Below are positions 1 to 8,796 of a DNA stretch of 64,000 nucleotides, piece by piece. Every line of letters begins with the position of its first letter. Within the stretch, counting starts at the first letter, position 1. Source of the DNA: Terriglobia bacterium (GTDB lineage Bacteria > Acidobacteriota > Terriglobia > Terriglobales > Acidobacteriaceae); contig JAIQGF010000014.1 of assembly GCA_020072845.1 (NCBI GenBank), positions 124,001-188,000 of the forward strand. The letters run 5' to 3'. The notes beneath the pieces were generated by a model. It ran no database searches. It saw only the letters and a program-made list of their open reading frames with translations, and was not told the origin of the DNA. The translations under genes were made by a program, and so were the position numbers.

Positions 1-57
1 TCGATCACTCTCACGCGGAGGCTAAACACCGGGAAAACCCAAAAGTTGCGGCGCTGA

Positions 58-252
58 CTAATACCTGTCGTTTTGTTCAAAGCAGGGCCGACCCTCGTGG
101 CCGCCGGCCTGGTGAGTGCGTATCTCTCGCGCTATTCGGACGTAGGTCTCCTCCAATTCCTTCTTGCGCTGTTCCGGCAGGCTGAGATCTTCCAGCGCGC
201 TGACAATGTCGTCGAACTCCGACTCGAGGCGCTCCATCTCTGCGCAAAGCAT
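58..252 (-). CDS. Small acidic helical protein, last gene of the Kbl/ACP run
   Basis: A 64-residue protein I do not recognise. The start is well supported: GGAGGTG lies 4 bases before the ATG, and the gene begins 27 bases after the stop of the Kbl-like gene, so it is probably the last member of that operon. The first 45 residues are rich in Glu, Leu and Arg with a heptad-like pattern, so a short coiled coil is plausible. There is no signal peptide, membrane segment or Cys motif. A role as accessory to the carrier-protein pathway is inference from position only. Confidence 0.6.
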   Translation of the reverse strand: MLCAEMERLESEFDDIVSALEDLSLPEQRKKELEETYVRIAREIRTHQAGGHEGRPCFEQNDRY

Positions 253-279
253 TTTTCACCTCCATTTCCGCGCCGCGGA

Positions 280-1527
280 TCACGCCGCGCACCGGGCGAT
301 GAGTTCCTTCCTGCTCAATCCCAGGATCCCGTGTTTCTGGCCGACTTTCTTGAAGGCCGCAATCGCCGAATCCAGATGATGCTTTTCGTGAGCGGCCGAC
401 ATCTGGGTGCGAATGCGCGCCTGGCCCTTGGGCACCACCGGAAAGAAGAAGCCGACCGCGTATACGCCCTCCGCAAACAGATCGCGGGCAAAGTCCTGCG
501 CCAGTTTGGCGTCGTAGAACATGACCGGCACAATCGGGCTGTCGCCTTCCTTGATGTCGAATCCGGCCTCCTTCAGCAACCCGCGCCAGTACTTGGCGTT
601 CCATTCCAGTTTGTCGCGCCGATCGGTGCTGGCCGTGATCAGGTCCATGACCTTAAGCGCGCCCGCCACGATCACCGGCGCCACTGCGTTGGAGAAAAGG
701 TAAGGACGCGCCCGCTGGCGGCACATCTCCACCAGCTCGCGGCGCCCGCTGACGCAGCCGCCGGAAGCGCCACCTAGCGCCTTGCCCAGCGTGGTGGTGA
801 TCACATCGATCTTGCCGAGAACGCCACAATGCTCGTGCGTTCCGCGGCCGGTGCGCCCGATGAAGCCGGTGGCGTGCGAGTCGTCGAGAAACACCATCGC
901 GTTGTATTTTTCGGCGAGCTCGACGACTTGATCGAGCTTGGCCGTGTCGCCATCCATCGAGAAAACGCCGTCCGTGATGATCATGCGCGCGCGCTTGTCC
1001 TGGTGCTCTTGCAGCTTTTCCTCCAGGTGTTCCATGTCGGAATGCTTGAAGGTGTCCTGCATGGCCTTGCACAGGCGCATGCCGTCAATGATGGAGGCAT
1101 GGACCAAGCGGTCGGCGATCATCACGTCCTGCTCGTTCAGACAAGCCTCGAAAAAGCCGGCGTTGGCGTCCATGCAGGAAGGAAACAGCAGAGTATCTTC
1201 GGTGCCGAGAAATGCGGTGAGGCGATTCTCCAGCTCGCGATGGATGTCCTGCGTGCCGCAGATGAAGCGCACCGACGACATGCCGTACCCGCGGCTGTCC
1301 AGGCCGGCGTGAGCGGCGGCGATCACGTCGGGATGACTGGAAAGACCCAGGTAATTGTTGGCACAAACGTTGATGCACTTCCTGATCCCGCTTCCGACGG
1401 GAAACTCAACCTCGATTTCCGAAGATTGCGGCGAATGAATGAAACGCTCTTCTTTAAACAGGCCGGCGGCCTTGATCGCCTGGATGTCGGCCAGATAGGA
1501 ATTGCGGACTGCATCGTGAAAGGCCAC
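280..1527 (-). CDS. kbl: Glycine C-acetyltransferase-type alpha-oxoamine synthase
   Basis: A PLP enzyme of 415 residues, close to the usual Kbl length of about 398. It closely resembles 2-amino-3-ketobutyrate CoA ligase, which condenses glycine with acetyl-CoA (or cleaves aminoketobutyrate in threonine breakdown). Visible motifs are NNYLGLSSHP, SVRFICGTQ, the cofactor motif DDSHATGFIG, the PLP lysine in TTLGKALGGASGG, and PKGQARIRTQMSAAH near the C-terminus. Its neighbours are unusual: there is no threonine dehydrogenase. Instead it follows an acyl carrier protein, an acyl-CoA ligase and a phosphopantetheinyl transferase on the same strand. The family assignment is secure. Whether the acyl donor is acetyl-CoA or an acyl-ACP made by the neighbours is open. 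Confidence 0.9.
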   Translation of the reverse strand: MAFHDAVRNSYLADIQAIKAAGLFKEERFIHSPQSSEIEVEFPVGSGIRKCINVCANNYLGLSSHPDVIAAAHAGLDSRGYGMSSVRFICGTQDIHRELENRLTAFLGTEDTLLFPSCMDANAGFFEACLNEQDVMIADRLVHASIIDGMRLCKAMQDTFKHSDMEHLEEKLQEHQDKRARMIITDGVFSMDGDTAKLDQVVELAEKYNAMVFLDDSHATGFIGRTGRGTHEHCGVLGKIDVITTTLGKALGGASGGCVSGRRELVEMCRQRARPYLFSNAVAPVIVAGALKVMDLITASTDRRDKLEWNAKYWRGLLKEAGFDIKEGDSPIVPVMFYDAKLAQDFARDLFAEGVYAVGFFFPVVPKGQARIRTQMSAAHEKHHLDSAIAAFKKVGQKHGILGLSRKELIARCAA

Positions 1528-1584
1528 GGGTTGCCCTCCCAGTGAAGTTATGAATTCGAAGCCCGAGAACCGAACGCCCGGGGC

Positions 1585-1845
1585 TCATGCCACGGGGACT
1601 TGCTGGAAACGCCGCACCAGCGCCACGATGCTCTGCACGGTGTCAAAGGCCTGGGGCGTGGCGTCAGCGTCGGGAATCTTGATCGAGCACTTCCTCTCCA
1701 GGAAACGCTTGAGAGAAACCATGGAGAAGGAATCGACGATGCCCCCCGAGATCAGGGGCGTCGTCTCGGTAACCTCCCGCTCGTCACCTTCCTCCAGGTA
1801 CTCCTTGATCACGTAATCGCGCACCATTTTGGCGAGTTCGTCCAT
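1585..1845 (-). CDS. Acyl carrier protein
   Basis: An 86-residue acidic carrier protein. The phosphopantetheine attachment Ser is in GGIVDSFSMVSL, matching the D-S-[LMF] motif at the start of helix 2. I chose ATG 1845, preceded by AGGAG, over an in-frame TTG at 1869. It lies between the acyl-CoA ligase upstream and the Kbl-like enzyme downstream, so it probably carries the acyl group passed between them. It is not next to fatty-acid synthesis genes, which argues for a specialised rather than housekeeping ACP. Confidence 0.85.
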   Translation of the reverse strand: MDELAKMVRDYVIKEYLEEGDEREVTETTPLISGGIVDSFSMVSLKRFLERKCSIKIPDADATPQAFDTVQSIVALVRRFQQVPVA

Positions 1846-1882
1846 TGCCCTGTTCTCCTGTTTGCGCAAACCGCTGCGCGTA

Positions 1883-3580
1883 TCACTCGTTCATCACGGT
1901 GGAAAGATCGCCCACCGGCTCGTGGAACTCCTTGCAGCGCAAAATCCGGCGCACGATCTTGCCGCTGCGGGTCTTGGGCAAGGAGTCCACGAACTCGATT
2001 TCCTGCGGCATCGCCAGCGGAGACAGCCGCTTGCGAATCCGGTTCATGATTTCCAGTTCCAGGTCCGCCGAGGGCTCGTAGCCCCGCTTCAGGGTGACGT
2101 AGGCCTTGACGACCTCCATGTTGACGGGATCGGGCTTGGCCACCGCCGCCGATTCGTACACCGCGGGATGCTCCAGCAGCGCCGACTCGATCTCGAACGG
2201 GCCGACCAGATGGCCGCCGGTATTGATCACATCGTCGTCCCGGCCCATGAACCAGAAATAGCCATCCGCATCCACCGAAGCGCGGTCGCCGCAGAGGTAC
2301 CAGCCGTTCTTGAATTTATTTTGAAAGCCCGCCTCGTTCCTCCAATAACTCCGGAACTGCGAGGGCCAGCCGGGGCGCAGCGCGATCAGCCCGGCAACTC
2401 CCGGCTGGTTGACCGGCTCATGGGTCTTGGGGTCCAGCACCGTCGCGGTGATGCCCGGAAACGGCTTGCCCATCGAACCCGGTTTGATCCGCATGCCGGG
2501 GAAATTGGTGATCACGATGCAGCCGGTTTCGGTCTGCCAGTACGTGTCGTGGAAGGGTTTGCCGAACACTTCTTGCGACCAGATCACCGCCTCGGCATTG
2601 AGCGGCTCGCCCACGCTCGCCAGATAACGCAGGCTCGACAGGTCATGCTTGCGGGGAATCTCGTTCCCCTCTTTCATCAGCAGACGGATGGCAGTGGGCG
2701 CCGAGTACCAAACGGTGACGCGGCGCTTCTCGATGAACTCATACCAGCGCTCCGCGTTGAAGCCGGAATCGAGCACCACCTGCGAGATGCCGTTCGCCCA
2801 CGGGCCGATGATGCCGTACGACGTGCCCGTGACCCAGCCCGGGTCGGCGTTGCACCAGTAAATGTCGTCCGGCCGCAGGTCGAGCACGTATTTGGCGGTG
2901 AGGTACTGCGAGACGATGGCGTAGTGGACGTGTTGCGCGCCCTTGGGCTGGCCGGTCGTGCCCGAGGTGTAATGCAGTACGGACGGCGACTCGGCGGTCG
3001 TCGGATAGACGGCAAAATTCTCGACTCGGGGCAGTTGCTCCATCTGGAAGGCCGTTTCTCGCGTCTGGAGCGGCGAGCCGCCGGCGTCCACCACGATGAT
3101 GTGGCGCAGTTCGGGCAGTTCATCGCGAATCTTCCGCACTTTGTGCACGTGCTTTTTCTGGGTGATGATCGCCGAGGTCCGGGCGTCGGCGAGACGCACG
3201 AACAGCGACTCGTCGCCGAACGCGGAAAAAAGAGGCTGCGCCACCGCTCCCGTCTTCAGAATGCCGAGAAAGCCGATATACAGCTCGGGAACACGGTCCA
3301 GGAAAAGACACACGCGTTCGCCGGGCTGGATGCCGAGTTCGACCAGGAACGCGGCGATGCTGTTGGAGAGAACGCGCAGGTTGTCAAAGGTGAACCGCTT
3401 CTCGTTTCCGAGATAGTCTTCCCAGATGAGCGCGAGCTTGTCCGCCTGACCGAGGCGGCAAATGCGGTCGCTGCACATCCAGCCAATATTGAGCGGCTGG
3501 CCCGGCTCATAGCCCAGTTCACGCTCGGCCAGCGACCAATTGAATCCGGAGACCAGTTCCTCGTAGGACGGCGGGGCCAT
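1883..3580 (-). CDS. AMP-forming acyl-CoA/acyl-ACP ligase, acetyl-CoA synthetase-like
   Basis: A 565-residue ANL-superfamily adenylating enzyme that activates a carboxylic acid as acyl-AMP and then transfers it to a thiol. Motifs in order are the P-loop HYTSGTTGQPKGAQ, the aromatic/Glu core TYWQTETG, the hinge region around YLCGDRA and FMGRDDDVINTGGH, and the C-terminal catalytic lysine in PKTRSGKIVRR. The sequence resembles acetate/propionate CoA ligases but is shorter than housekeeping AcsA (about 650 residues). The next gene downstream is an ACP, so the thiol acceptor may be holo-ACP rather than CoA. That point is inference. Confidence 0.88.
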   Translation of the reverse strand: MAPPSYEELVSGFNWSLAERELGYEPGQPLNIGWMCSDRICRLGQADKLALIWEDYLGNEKRFTFDNLRVLSNSIAAFLVELGIQPGERVCLFLDRVPELYIGFLGILKTGAVAQPLFSAFGDESLFVRLADARTSAIITQKKHVHKVRKIRDELPELRHIIVVDAGGSPLQTRETAFQMEQLPRVENFAVYPTTAESPSVLHYTSGTTGQPKGAQHVHYAIVSQYLTAKYVLDLRPDDIYWCNADPGWVTGTSYGIIGPWANGISQVVLDSGFNAERWYEFIEKRRVTVWYSAPTAIRLLMKEGNEIPRKHDLSSLRYLASVGEPLNAEAVIWSQEVFGKPFHDTYWQTETGCIVITNFPGMRIKPGSMGKPFPGITATVLDPKTHEPVNQPGVAGLIALRPGWPSQFRSYWRNEAGFQNKFKNGWYLCGDRASVDADGYFWFMGRDDDVINTGGHLVGPFEIESALLEHPAVYESAAVAKPDPVNMEVVKAYVTLKRGYEPSADLELEIMNRIRKRLSPLAMPQEIEFVDSLPKTRSGKIVRRILRCKEFHEPVGDLSTVMNE

Positions 3581-3610
3581 AACCTGTCCGATCTCGGCGC
3601 ACGATCCTGG

Positions 3611-3982
3611 TCACGACTCCAAGATGACCATCGCGCCGGTTTGTCGTTTGCTCGGAGCGACTGAGAGCCTGATGTGCCGCACCCCCAGTTGTTCGGATTC
3701 CGATTTCATTCTGTCGTGCAGCACGATTGCACAGTCGTCGCCCAGCTCGACTTCCACCTCGCGCATCATGCCCAGATCAGCGACCTCGACTCCCAAGGCC
3801 TTGAGCGTGGCTTCCTTGGCTGCGAAGCACGCGGCATAACATAGTGCCGGTCTTCTATCCCTGCTGCACCGGCTGATCTCCCGGCTGGTGAAGATGCCAT
3901 CGCCCGACACCCATTCACCTTGCGCGAGTTCCCGCTCCACTCGGCTGGTTGCGACGAGATCGATCCCGAAGCCAATAATCAT
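3611..3982 (-). CDS. acpS: Holo-ACP synthase (4'-phosphopantetheinyl transferase)
   Basis: A 123-residue AcpS-family enzyme that moves phosphopantetheine from CoA onto the Ser of an ACP. Family signatures are GFGIDLVATSRVE at the N-terminus (Mg-binding Asp) and FAAKEATLKAL (Mg-binding Glu). I prefer ATG 3982, which puts the GxGID motif at residue 4 as usual; a TTG at 4012 would add ten residues. It heads the minus-strand run AcpS-ligase-ACP-Kbl, so it probably primes the ACP encoded two genes downstream. It could also be the genome's general AcpS. Confidence 0.85.
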   Translation of the reverse strand: MIIGFGIDLVATSRVERELAQGEWVSGDGIFTSREISRCSRDRRPALCYAACFAAKEATLKALGVEVADLGMMREVEVELGDDCAIVLHDRMKSESEQLGVRHIRLSVAPSKRQTGAMVILES

Positions 3983-4217
3983 GACAGTTGCCAGGCGCAA
4001 CGCCGGATGCAAGCGCCTCGCCTGCTTGCATCATGATCCACCTCAGGGTTCAGGGTGGAGCCGAATTTTCAATTCTGCCCACCCAGGAGTTCCCGAAATA
4101 GGCCTCCGGGCACACCCTCGTTGCCACCGCAGCTAATTGCGGTCGCGTAAATTCGTGTTGAGGGTCCTAGAATGGAGGCAGCAGAGGTTCGATTGCCGCC
4201 TGCGTTCGGAGGCCGCC

Positions 4218-4406
4218 ATGGAACTGCAACTGACCTTGCAAGAAGAACAACTGGTGGCCGAGGTTCTCCGGCAGTACCAGCGGGAACTGAGGTTGGAGAT
4301 TTCGCACACCGATCACCATGAGTTCAAGTCGAAGCTGCGTGAACGGGCGCAAGTGTTGGAAGGAGTGCTGGAGAGGCTCGGGGTTTCGCAATTCGCCGCG
4401 AATTGA
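4218..4406 (+). CDS. Small hypothetical protein
   Basis: A 62-residue protein starting at an ATG five bases after a GGAGG ribosome-binding site. It is Glu- and Arg-rich and predicted helical, with no signal peptide or membrane segment. It ends 33 bases before the universal stress protein gene on the same strand and may be cotranscribed with it. I do not recognise the family. Confidence 0.6.
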   Translation: MELQLTLQEEQLVAEVLRQYQRELRLEISHTDHHEFKSKLRERAQVLEGVLERLGVSQFAAN

Positions 4407-4439
4407 TTACCGATCAACCAGCGGCGCCAAAGGCGCACG

Positions 4440-5303
4440 ATGGAATTCGCACCGAAGAAAATTTTGTCGTTAATTGACCTGAGCCAGGCGTCCGCCAATG
4501 TGCTGAAGTGGACAAGGCTGTTTGCGGAGAAGTTCGGTTCCGAGGTCCAGATTCTGCATGCCATGTGGCCGCCGGTTCCGCGCGCCGTCACCGAGGCCGA
4601 AGGCGCACAGTTGCTGGAAGAATTCGAAGAGCGGCGGGTGGAATTGCAACGGGCCATCCGCGCGCAGGCCGACCAGGTTTTCAACCACCGGATTCACTGC
4701 GAAATTGCCGTTGGGGTAGGCCACCCCGTCAAGGTGGTGCTGGGCGGAATCGGCCAATTGCGTCCCGATCTGATTGTGTTGGGCAGCCACGGCCACGACG
4801 GCATGGCGCGCTCGTTGATGGGTTCGGTGGCGGAGAACGTGGTGCGCGAGTCGGCTTTTCCCACCCTGGTGGTCAAAGGCGCGGACTTAACGCTGGGCCA
4901 GCAAACGCTCAACCGGCTGTTGTGCCCGGTGGACCTTACGCAATCGGCGGCGGAATTTCTGGACGCGTCGGCGAGCCTGGCCAGCAGCTTCGGCGCGACC
5001 TTGGAAGTGTTCCGCGTGCTGCCCGATGACACCGCCGATGTGGAGCAGGAAATGGACCGGCTACAGCAATGGGTGCCCGACCTGGTGCGACAGCGCTGTC
5101 CGATTTCCGAGACCGTGCATGCGGGCGATACCGCGGAGCAGATCGTCATCTTCGCGCGCCAGCGTGCGGTGGACATCATGGTGGTGGGAGTGGAGCCTCG
5201 CAGGTTTCTCGAGTACACGGTTTTGGGCCGGACGACAGAGCGCGTGGTCCGTCACGGGCCATGCTCCGTCCTGGTGTTGCGGCTGGAGCCTCGAAGCAAC
5301 TAG
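4440..5303 (+). CDS. Universal stress protein, two tandem UspA domains
   Basis: A cytoplasmic 287-residue protein with two UspA-like domains, at about residues 1-143 and 150-287. The first carries the ATP-binding signature GSHGHDGMARSLMGSVAEN. The second has a weaker equivalent around VLGRTTERVVRHG. Tandem Usp proteins of this size are common and usually respond to energy or redox stress. The exact role here cannot be read from the sequence. The stop lies 5 bases from the stop of the convergent PilZ gene. Confidence 0.88.
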   Translation: MEFAPKKILSLIDLSQASANVLKWTRLFAEKFGSEVQILHAMWPPVPRAVTEAEGAQLLEEFEERRVELQRAIRAQADQVFNHRIHCEIAVGVGHPVKVVLGGIGQLRPDLIVLGSHGHDGMARSLMGSVAENVVRESAFPTLVVKGADLTLGQQTLNRLLCPVDLTQSAAEFLDASASLASSFGATLEVFRVLPDDTADVEQEMDRLQQWVPDLVRQRCPISETVHAGDTAEQIVIFARQRAVDIMVVGVEPRRFLEYTVLGRTTERVVRHGPCSVLVLRLEPRSN

Positions 5304-5308
5304 TCTTG

Positions 5309-5626
5309 CTATACCTGCGGTACGGGTGCGAAACGGTCGATCTCCACAGCAACGCCGTACTGCCCGCTAGCGGAATCCGAGCGAACGATGCGCCCGTGGC
5401 AGCAAACCATCCCACTTAACGGTAATCCGACTTCTTCCGGCAACATGATAACCATGTCGATTTCGCTGCCTAGGTCAATACGAGCATCGGTGAAGAAGAA
5501 CAGCCCTCGGTCACTGATGTCCTTCGTGGATGCGGCGATGCTGTGCTGGCCCGCCGTAACCGTCGCCGGGGCTTCGTAACGAATGCGCCGCTGATTGCGT
5601 CGTTCCTTAGATTTGGAGTCGCTCAC
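5309..5626 (-). CDS. PilZ domain protein
   Basis: A 105-residue stand-alone PilZ domain, expected to bind cyclic di-GMP. The two conserved elements are present: an Arg-rich stretch RRNQRRIRYEAP near residues 9-20, and the D-x-S-x-x-G motif as DISDRG about 25 residues later. No effector domain is attached, so it probably acts by protein contact. It is convergent with the universal stress protein gene. Confidence 0.82.
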   Translation of the reverse strand: MSDSKSKERRNQRRIRYEAPATVTAGQHSIAASTKDISDRGLFFFTDARIDLGSEIDMVIMLPEEVGLPLSGMVCCHGRIVRSDSASGQYGVAVEIDRFAPVPQV

Positions 5627-6206
5627 TGGTATCTCCCACGCGCCTGAAGGCTGATAATGCTACCGCCGATCCGCTAGTCGCACCACATTTATCAGAGCTC
5701 GGTGGGAATGACTGTACAAGAATGGCCAAATTAAAAGGGCCGCGACATTGGTTATGCTCTAGCCGCCAGCTCCTGCGAGGGAGTCAACGACGTGGAACAT
5801 GCACCGTCACAGCCCCTTGATGCAATCGCTGCTTTCGCAGTGCCGAACCCCAACGGAACCTCGCAGAACCGTCGGTTTTTTCGGGTCCGGCCGCTCAACG
5901 AGTCGCCTCGCCGTGCGGATCACCCAGCCTACTTTGGACTGGCGACCGATGATTGACGCCAACCCTTTCAGCCGTCGACGGCAGGGAGATTAGACATTGC
6001 ACTAATCATTGTCAATGCCCATTTCTTGTGCAACTGTGGAAATTCCGGCCGAATTCCGCGCGGCTCGCGAATGCCCCCGCAACTGGTTCAAGCCAAGCCA
6101 AATAGAGTTGCATGATTTGGATTGACTTGCAGATGGGTTGGCGCAATATCTGACTCTACGATTTTTCGTGATCGCCCAGCCGCTTCCTGCGCAGAGGCCA
6201 CCGCCC
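5627..6206. other. Intergenic region, no convincing gene
   Basis: About 580 bases between the PilZ start and the Fis-like gene. Short open frames on both strands lack ribosome-binding sites and recognisable products. The stretch must hold the PilZ promoter on the minus strand and the HTH gene promoter on the plus strand. I saw no strong hairpin or repeat. Confidence 0.5.
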
Positions 6207-6485
6207 ATGACGGACGAACTCGACTCGTTGGTGAAGCAAATGTATCAGCGAGGGATTCTCTATCGCGAGGCGGTCAGCGAATTCCAGAAGGTTTTCGTAG
6301 CTTCCGCCCTGCACGAATATAGAGGGAACCTCTCCCACGCTGCTCCAAAATTGGGCATGCATCGGAACACTCTGACGCGGGTGATTGCTCAGTTGGGGTT
6401 GGATGTTTCCGCGTTTCGTTCCCCGCGACGGCGTCCGCCCGCCAGTGTGACGGCTGCAGAGCGCAAGACGAATGCTCGCCGATAG
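6207..6485 (+). CDS. Fis-type helix-turn-helix protein
   Basis: A 92-residue DNA-binding protein. Residues about 20-65 match the Fis/NtrC C-terminal HTH: FVASALHEYRGNLSHAAPK leads into LGMHRNTLTRVIAQLGL. An N-terminal helix follows the start, and a basic Arg/Pro tail closes the protein. There is no receiver or AAA+ domain, so it is a stand-alone Fis-like regulator or nucleoid protein. The start is ATG 6207; an upstream in-frame start would add a poorly conserved stretch. The target is unknown. Confidence 0.7.
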   Translation: MTDELDSLVKQMYQRGILYREAVSEFQKVFVASALHEYRGNLSHAAPKLGMHRNTLTRVIAQLGLDVSAFRSPRRRPPASVTAAERKTNARR

Positions 6486-6645
6486 CGGCTCCCGTCTCCC
6501 AAAATTGAACTTGCCCCCCGCACCGAAACGGGAACGACCGCGTCTGCAATGTGCGCTGTGCCCTTGCGGTTTGGCCCCAGCCCGAGCAGCCTGAGAGTGG
6601 CGCGAGTCCCTCCTGCTCGCGTACGGCGGTTTGCAGGAGTTGGCG

Positions 6646-7125
6646 ATGTCAACTCTGCGGCAAGTACGCACTCGAAGCTTCTGGGCAAAAGAGTACTCGT
6701 GGATTCATTCTGCTTCCTCAGCGCAAATCACTCTGATATCGGCGTTCGCCGGATTTCTAGTCTTCGGCACGGCAGCCATGTGGGAGTGGATCGCATCGCG
6801 GGAAGGGTGGTCACTGCTGCCCATGGCGCTGGTGTCCGATGTGGTTGCGGGTACGCTTTCCGGAGTTTTTATCTTTGCGGTGCTCCGCAACGCTCGGGAG
6901 CGCCGCCTGGCGATGCTGCGGCGACTCAAAGCCATCCGTGAGATCAATCACGAAATCCGGAACGCGTTGGAATTGATTCAATTGTCCGCCTATTCCACCC
7001 AACATCAGCAGGCCATCGACACCATTACGAATGCAGTCGACAGGATTCAGTGGACACTGCGGGAAATCGTCTCTCCAACAGCAGAAGCAGAGGAAACAAC
7101 ATCGGACCGCGATCGAACGCCTTAG
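6646..7125 (+). CDS. Two-helix membrane protein with histidine-kinase-like H-box segment
   Basis: A 159-residue protein. GGAG lies 8 bases before ATG 6646. Two hydrophobic helices are predicted at about residues 26-47 and 60-83. They are followed by a cytoplasmic helix containing INHEIRNALELIQLSAYST, which resembles the H-E-x-[RK]-N phospho-acceptor box of histidine kinases. No ATP-binding (HATPase) domain follows, so the protein is either a truncated kinase or a phospho-accepting/dimerisation partner. It is probably coexpressed with the Fis-like gene upstream. Confidence 0.6.
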   Translation: MSTLRQVRTRSFWAKEYSWIHSASSAQITLISAFAGFLVFGTAAMWEWIASREGWSLLPMALVSDVVAGTLSGVFIFAVLRNARERRLAMLRRLKAIREINHEIRNALELIQLSAYSTQHQQAIDTITNAVDRIQWTLREIVSPTAEAEETTSDRDRTP

Positions 7126-7147
7126 CAGCTACGGATGCAGCGAGGAG

Positions 7148-7366
7148 TCAGGCAATCGCGCCCGAGGCCCTCAGCCAATGCTCGGCAGGATCAACCTTGA
7201 GTGGGAGCTTGCGAGACGTTGTGGCCTCGCAGCGATGGGCACGGGCTGCGATGGCGATGCTCCCCAGTTCCGCCGAGGCGGCAACGAAGTCCTTACAGTC
7301 GGCACAGAATGCAAGCAAAACTCGACCGTGTATGGACACGTAAACGGAGGAGCGCTCGCCGGCCAT
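7148..7366 (-). CDS. Possible small hypothetical protein
   Basis: A 72-residue frame with ATG 7366 seven bases after AAGGTG. It contains a C-x-x-C pair (CADC) and no signal peptide. No family is recognised and the gene is short, so this is a tentative call. Otherwise the roughly 430 bases between 7126 and 7561 hold nothing I can name. Confidence 0.35.
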   Translation of the reverse strand: MAGERSSVYVSIHGRVLLAFCADCKDFVAASAELGSIAIAARAHRCEATTSRKLPLKVDPAEHWLRASGAIA

Positions 7367-7561
7367 AGATTGCACCTTCGCTGTGGCATACACACTTTAA
7401 TGCCGAATCAAGAGCTGTCAATTGGCGAATGTTAGTGCAATCCGGTCTTCCTCGCAGTCGCTTGACAGAGCGCGTCTTGGCGGAGTTTTGTACCGAATTT
7501 CCACAGGCAGTCCGATGGGCGCAGACTTGCTGGTGAATCCGCTCCCCGGAGCGCGTTCGAG

Positions 7562-8059
7562 TCACTCGATGCGCGTGGGATCGAGCACGCAGTCGAGGCA
7601 GAGACGGCGGGCCGGGGCGAAGCCCTCGTGTTTGAAGAAGGCGAGGAGGTCGAAATCATCCCAGGAAACTTCGGTCCGCAGGGTGGTGACGTGAAGAGCA
7701 GAAAGATTCATCCGCAACTGCCGGAGCAAAGCCCTGGCGACGTGCTGGCCGCGGTAGGCGGGATGGACGCCGATGGCATCGAGGGACGCGGTGGGCTCGA
7801 GGACGCCGTACTCGCCGTAGTAAAGCGAGGCAATGACGAAGCCGACGACGCAGCCGTCGACTTCGGCGGCGAGGGACACCTGCAGCGCCGCCTGCTTCAC
7901 AGCGCGCTCCAACATCAGCTCAAAGTACCGAGGACGGCGGCGTCCGGTGGCGGCTGCGTCAATGGAGACGACGGCCTCCAGGTCGCGTTCGTGCATGATG
8001 CGGACAGGAAGGCTGTCCGTTTCCAGCATGCCGGGTTCGTCCACAGGTTTGGAATTCAT
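7562..8059 (-). CDS. GNAT-family N-acetyltransferase
   Basis: A 165-residue acetyltransferase. The acetyl-CoA-binding motif A is visible as IGVHPAYRGQHVARALL, preceded by the strand LAAEVDGCVVGFVIAS. The start ATG 8059 follows GGGAG by 7 bases. It lies 14 bases downstream of the SDR gene, at the 3' end of the benzoyl-CoA operon. The substrate is unknown. The position suggests acyl-CoA-linked or regulatory acetylation, which is inference only. Confidence 0.8.
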   Translation of the reverse strand: MNSKPVDEPGMLETDSLPVRIMHERDLEAVVSIDAAATGRRRPRYFELMLERAVKQAALQVSLAAEVDGCVVGFVIASLYYGEYGVLEPTASLDAIGVHPAYRGQHVARALLRQLRMNLSALHVTTLRTEVSWDDFDLLAFFKHEGFAPARRLCLDCVLDPTRIE

Positions 8060-8073
8060 CACGATCTCCCTTC

Positions 8074-8796
8074 TCACGCGCTGCCGAGGGATTGTCCACC
8101 GTCCACGCGCAGGATCTGGCCGGTAATCTGCCGCGCGCCGGGTCCGCATAGAAAGGCGACCGCGGCGGCGACGTCGGCGGGTTCGACGAATTTTCCCAGC
8201 AGGCTTTCCGCCAGCGCAGCATTTTGAATGTCCTGCGGCATGGATTGGGTCAGCGGAGTGAGCACCCATCCCGGCTCGACGACATTGATGAGGATGCCGA
8301 AGCGCGCCACTTCTCGGGCGGCGGTTTTGGCCAGCGCGATGAGCCCAGCCTTGCTCGCCGAATACGCCGCCGTGCCGAACTTGCCCCGCGAGCCGTTGAT
8401 GGAACCGATGAGCACGATGCGCCCGCCGCCGCCCGCGCGCATCAGGGGAATGGCATGGCGCAACAGCAGAAAGGCGCCGCGCAGGTTCACGCGTTGCACA
8501 ACATCCCAATCTTCAACCGCAAGTTTCCACAGCACGCCTTCGCGCGAAATTCCCGCGGCGTGTACCACCAGGTCGAGGCGGCCGTACTCGCGCTGCACGG
8601 CGGCGAGGGCCGACGACACCGAAGCGTCGCTGCCGACGTCGCAAACCTGGTAAAGCCCGCTGCCTGATGCCGGGCACGCGACATCGAGCGATACCGCGCG
8701 CGCGCCCTGCTGATCGAGTGCGGCAACGATGGCGGAACCGATGGCGCCCGAGCCACCAGTTACCACCGCGATCTTGTCCTGGAGAGATGCGTTCAC
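8074..8796 (-). CDS. Short-chain dehydrogenase/reductase (FabG-like)
   Basis: A 240-residue classical SDR with the NAD(P)-binding motif TGGSGAIGSA near residue 13, HAAG in place of NNAG, catalytic Ser in IGSINGS, and YSASKAG with the Tyr-x3-Lys pair. The start is a GTG sharing four bases (GTGA) with the stop of bcrD, so it is translationally coupled to the reductase. Canonical Thauera clusters do not carry an SDR at this place. It may oxidise a 3-hydroxyacyl-CoA produced after ring opening (3-hydroxypimelyl-CoA level), but the substrate cannot be read from sequence. Confidence 0.85.
   Translation of the reverse strand: MNASLQDKIAVVTGGSGAIGSAIVAALDQQGARAVSLDVACPASGSGLYQVCDVGSDASVSSALAAVQREYGRLDLVVHAAGISREGVLWKLAVEDWDVVQRVNLRGAFLLLRHAIPLMRAGGGGRIVLIGSINGSRGKFGTAAYSASKAGLIALAKTAAREVARFGILINVVEPGWVLTPLTQSMPQDIQNAALAESLLGKFVEPADVAAAVAFLCGPGARQITGQILRVDGGQSLGSA

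Noticed and set aside
280-1527. Threonine-degradation operon
   Set aside because: Kbl-like enzyme present but no threonine dehydrogenase; the neighbours are carrier-protein genes.
1829-3664. Plus-strand frame of about 610 codons opposite the acyl-CoA ligase
   Set aside because: Antisense shadow; the ligase on the minus strand has all family motifs.
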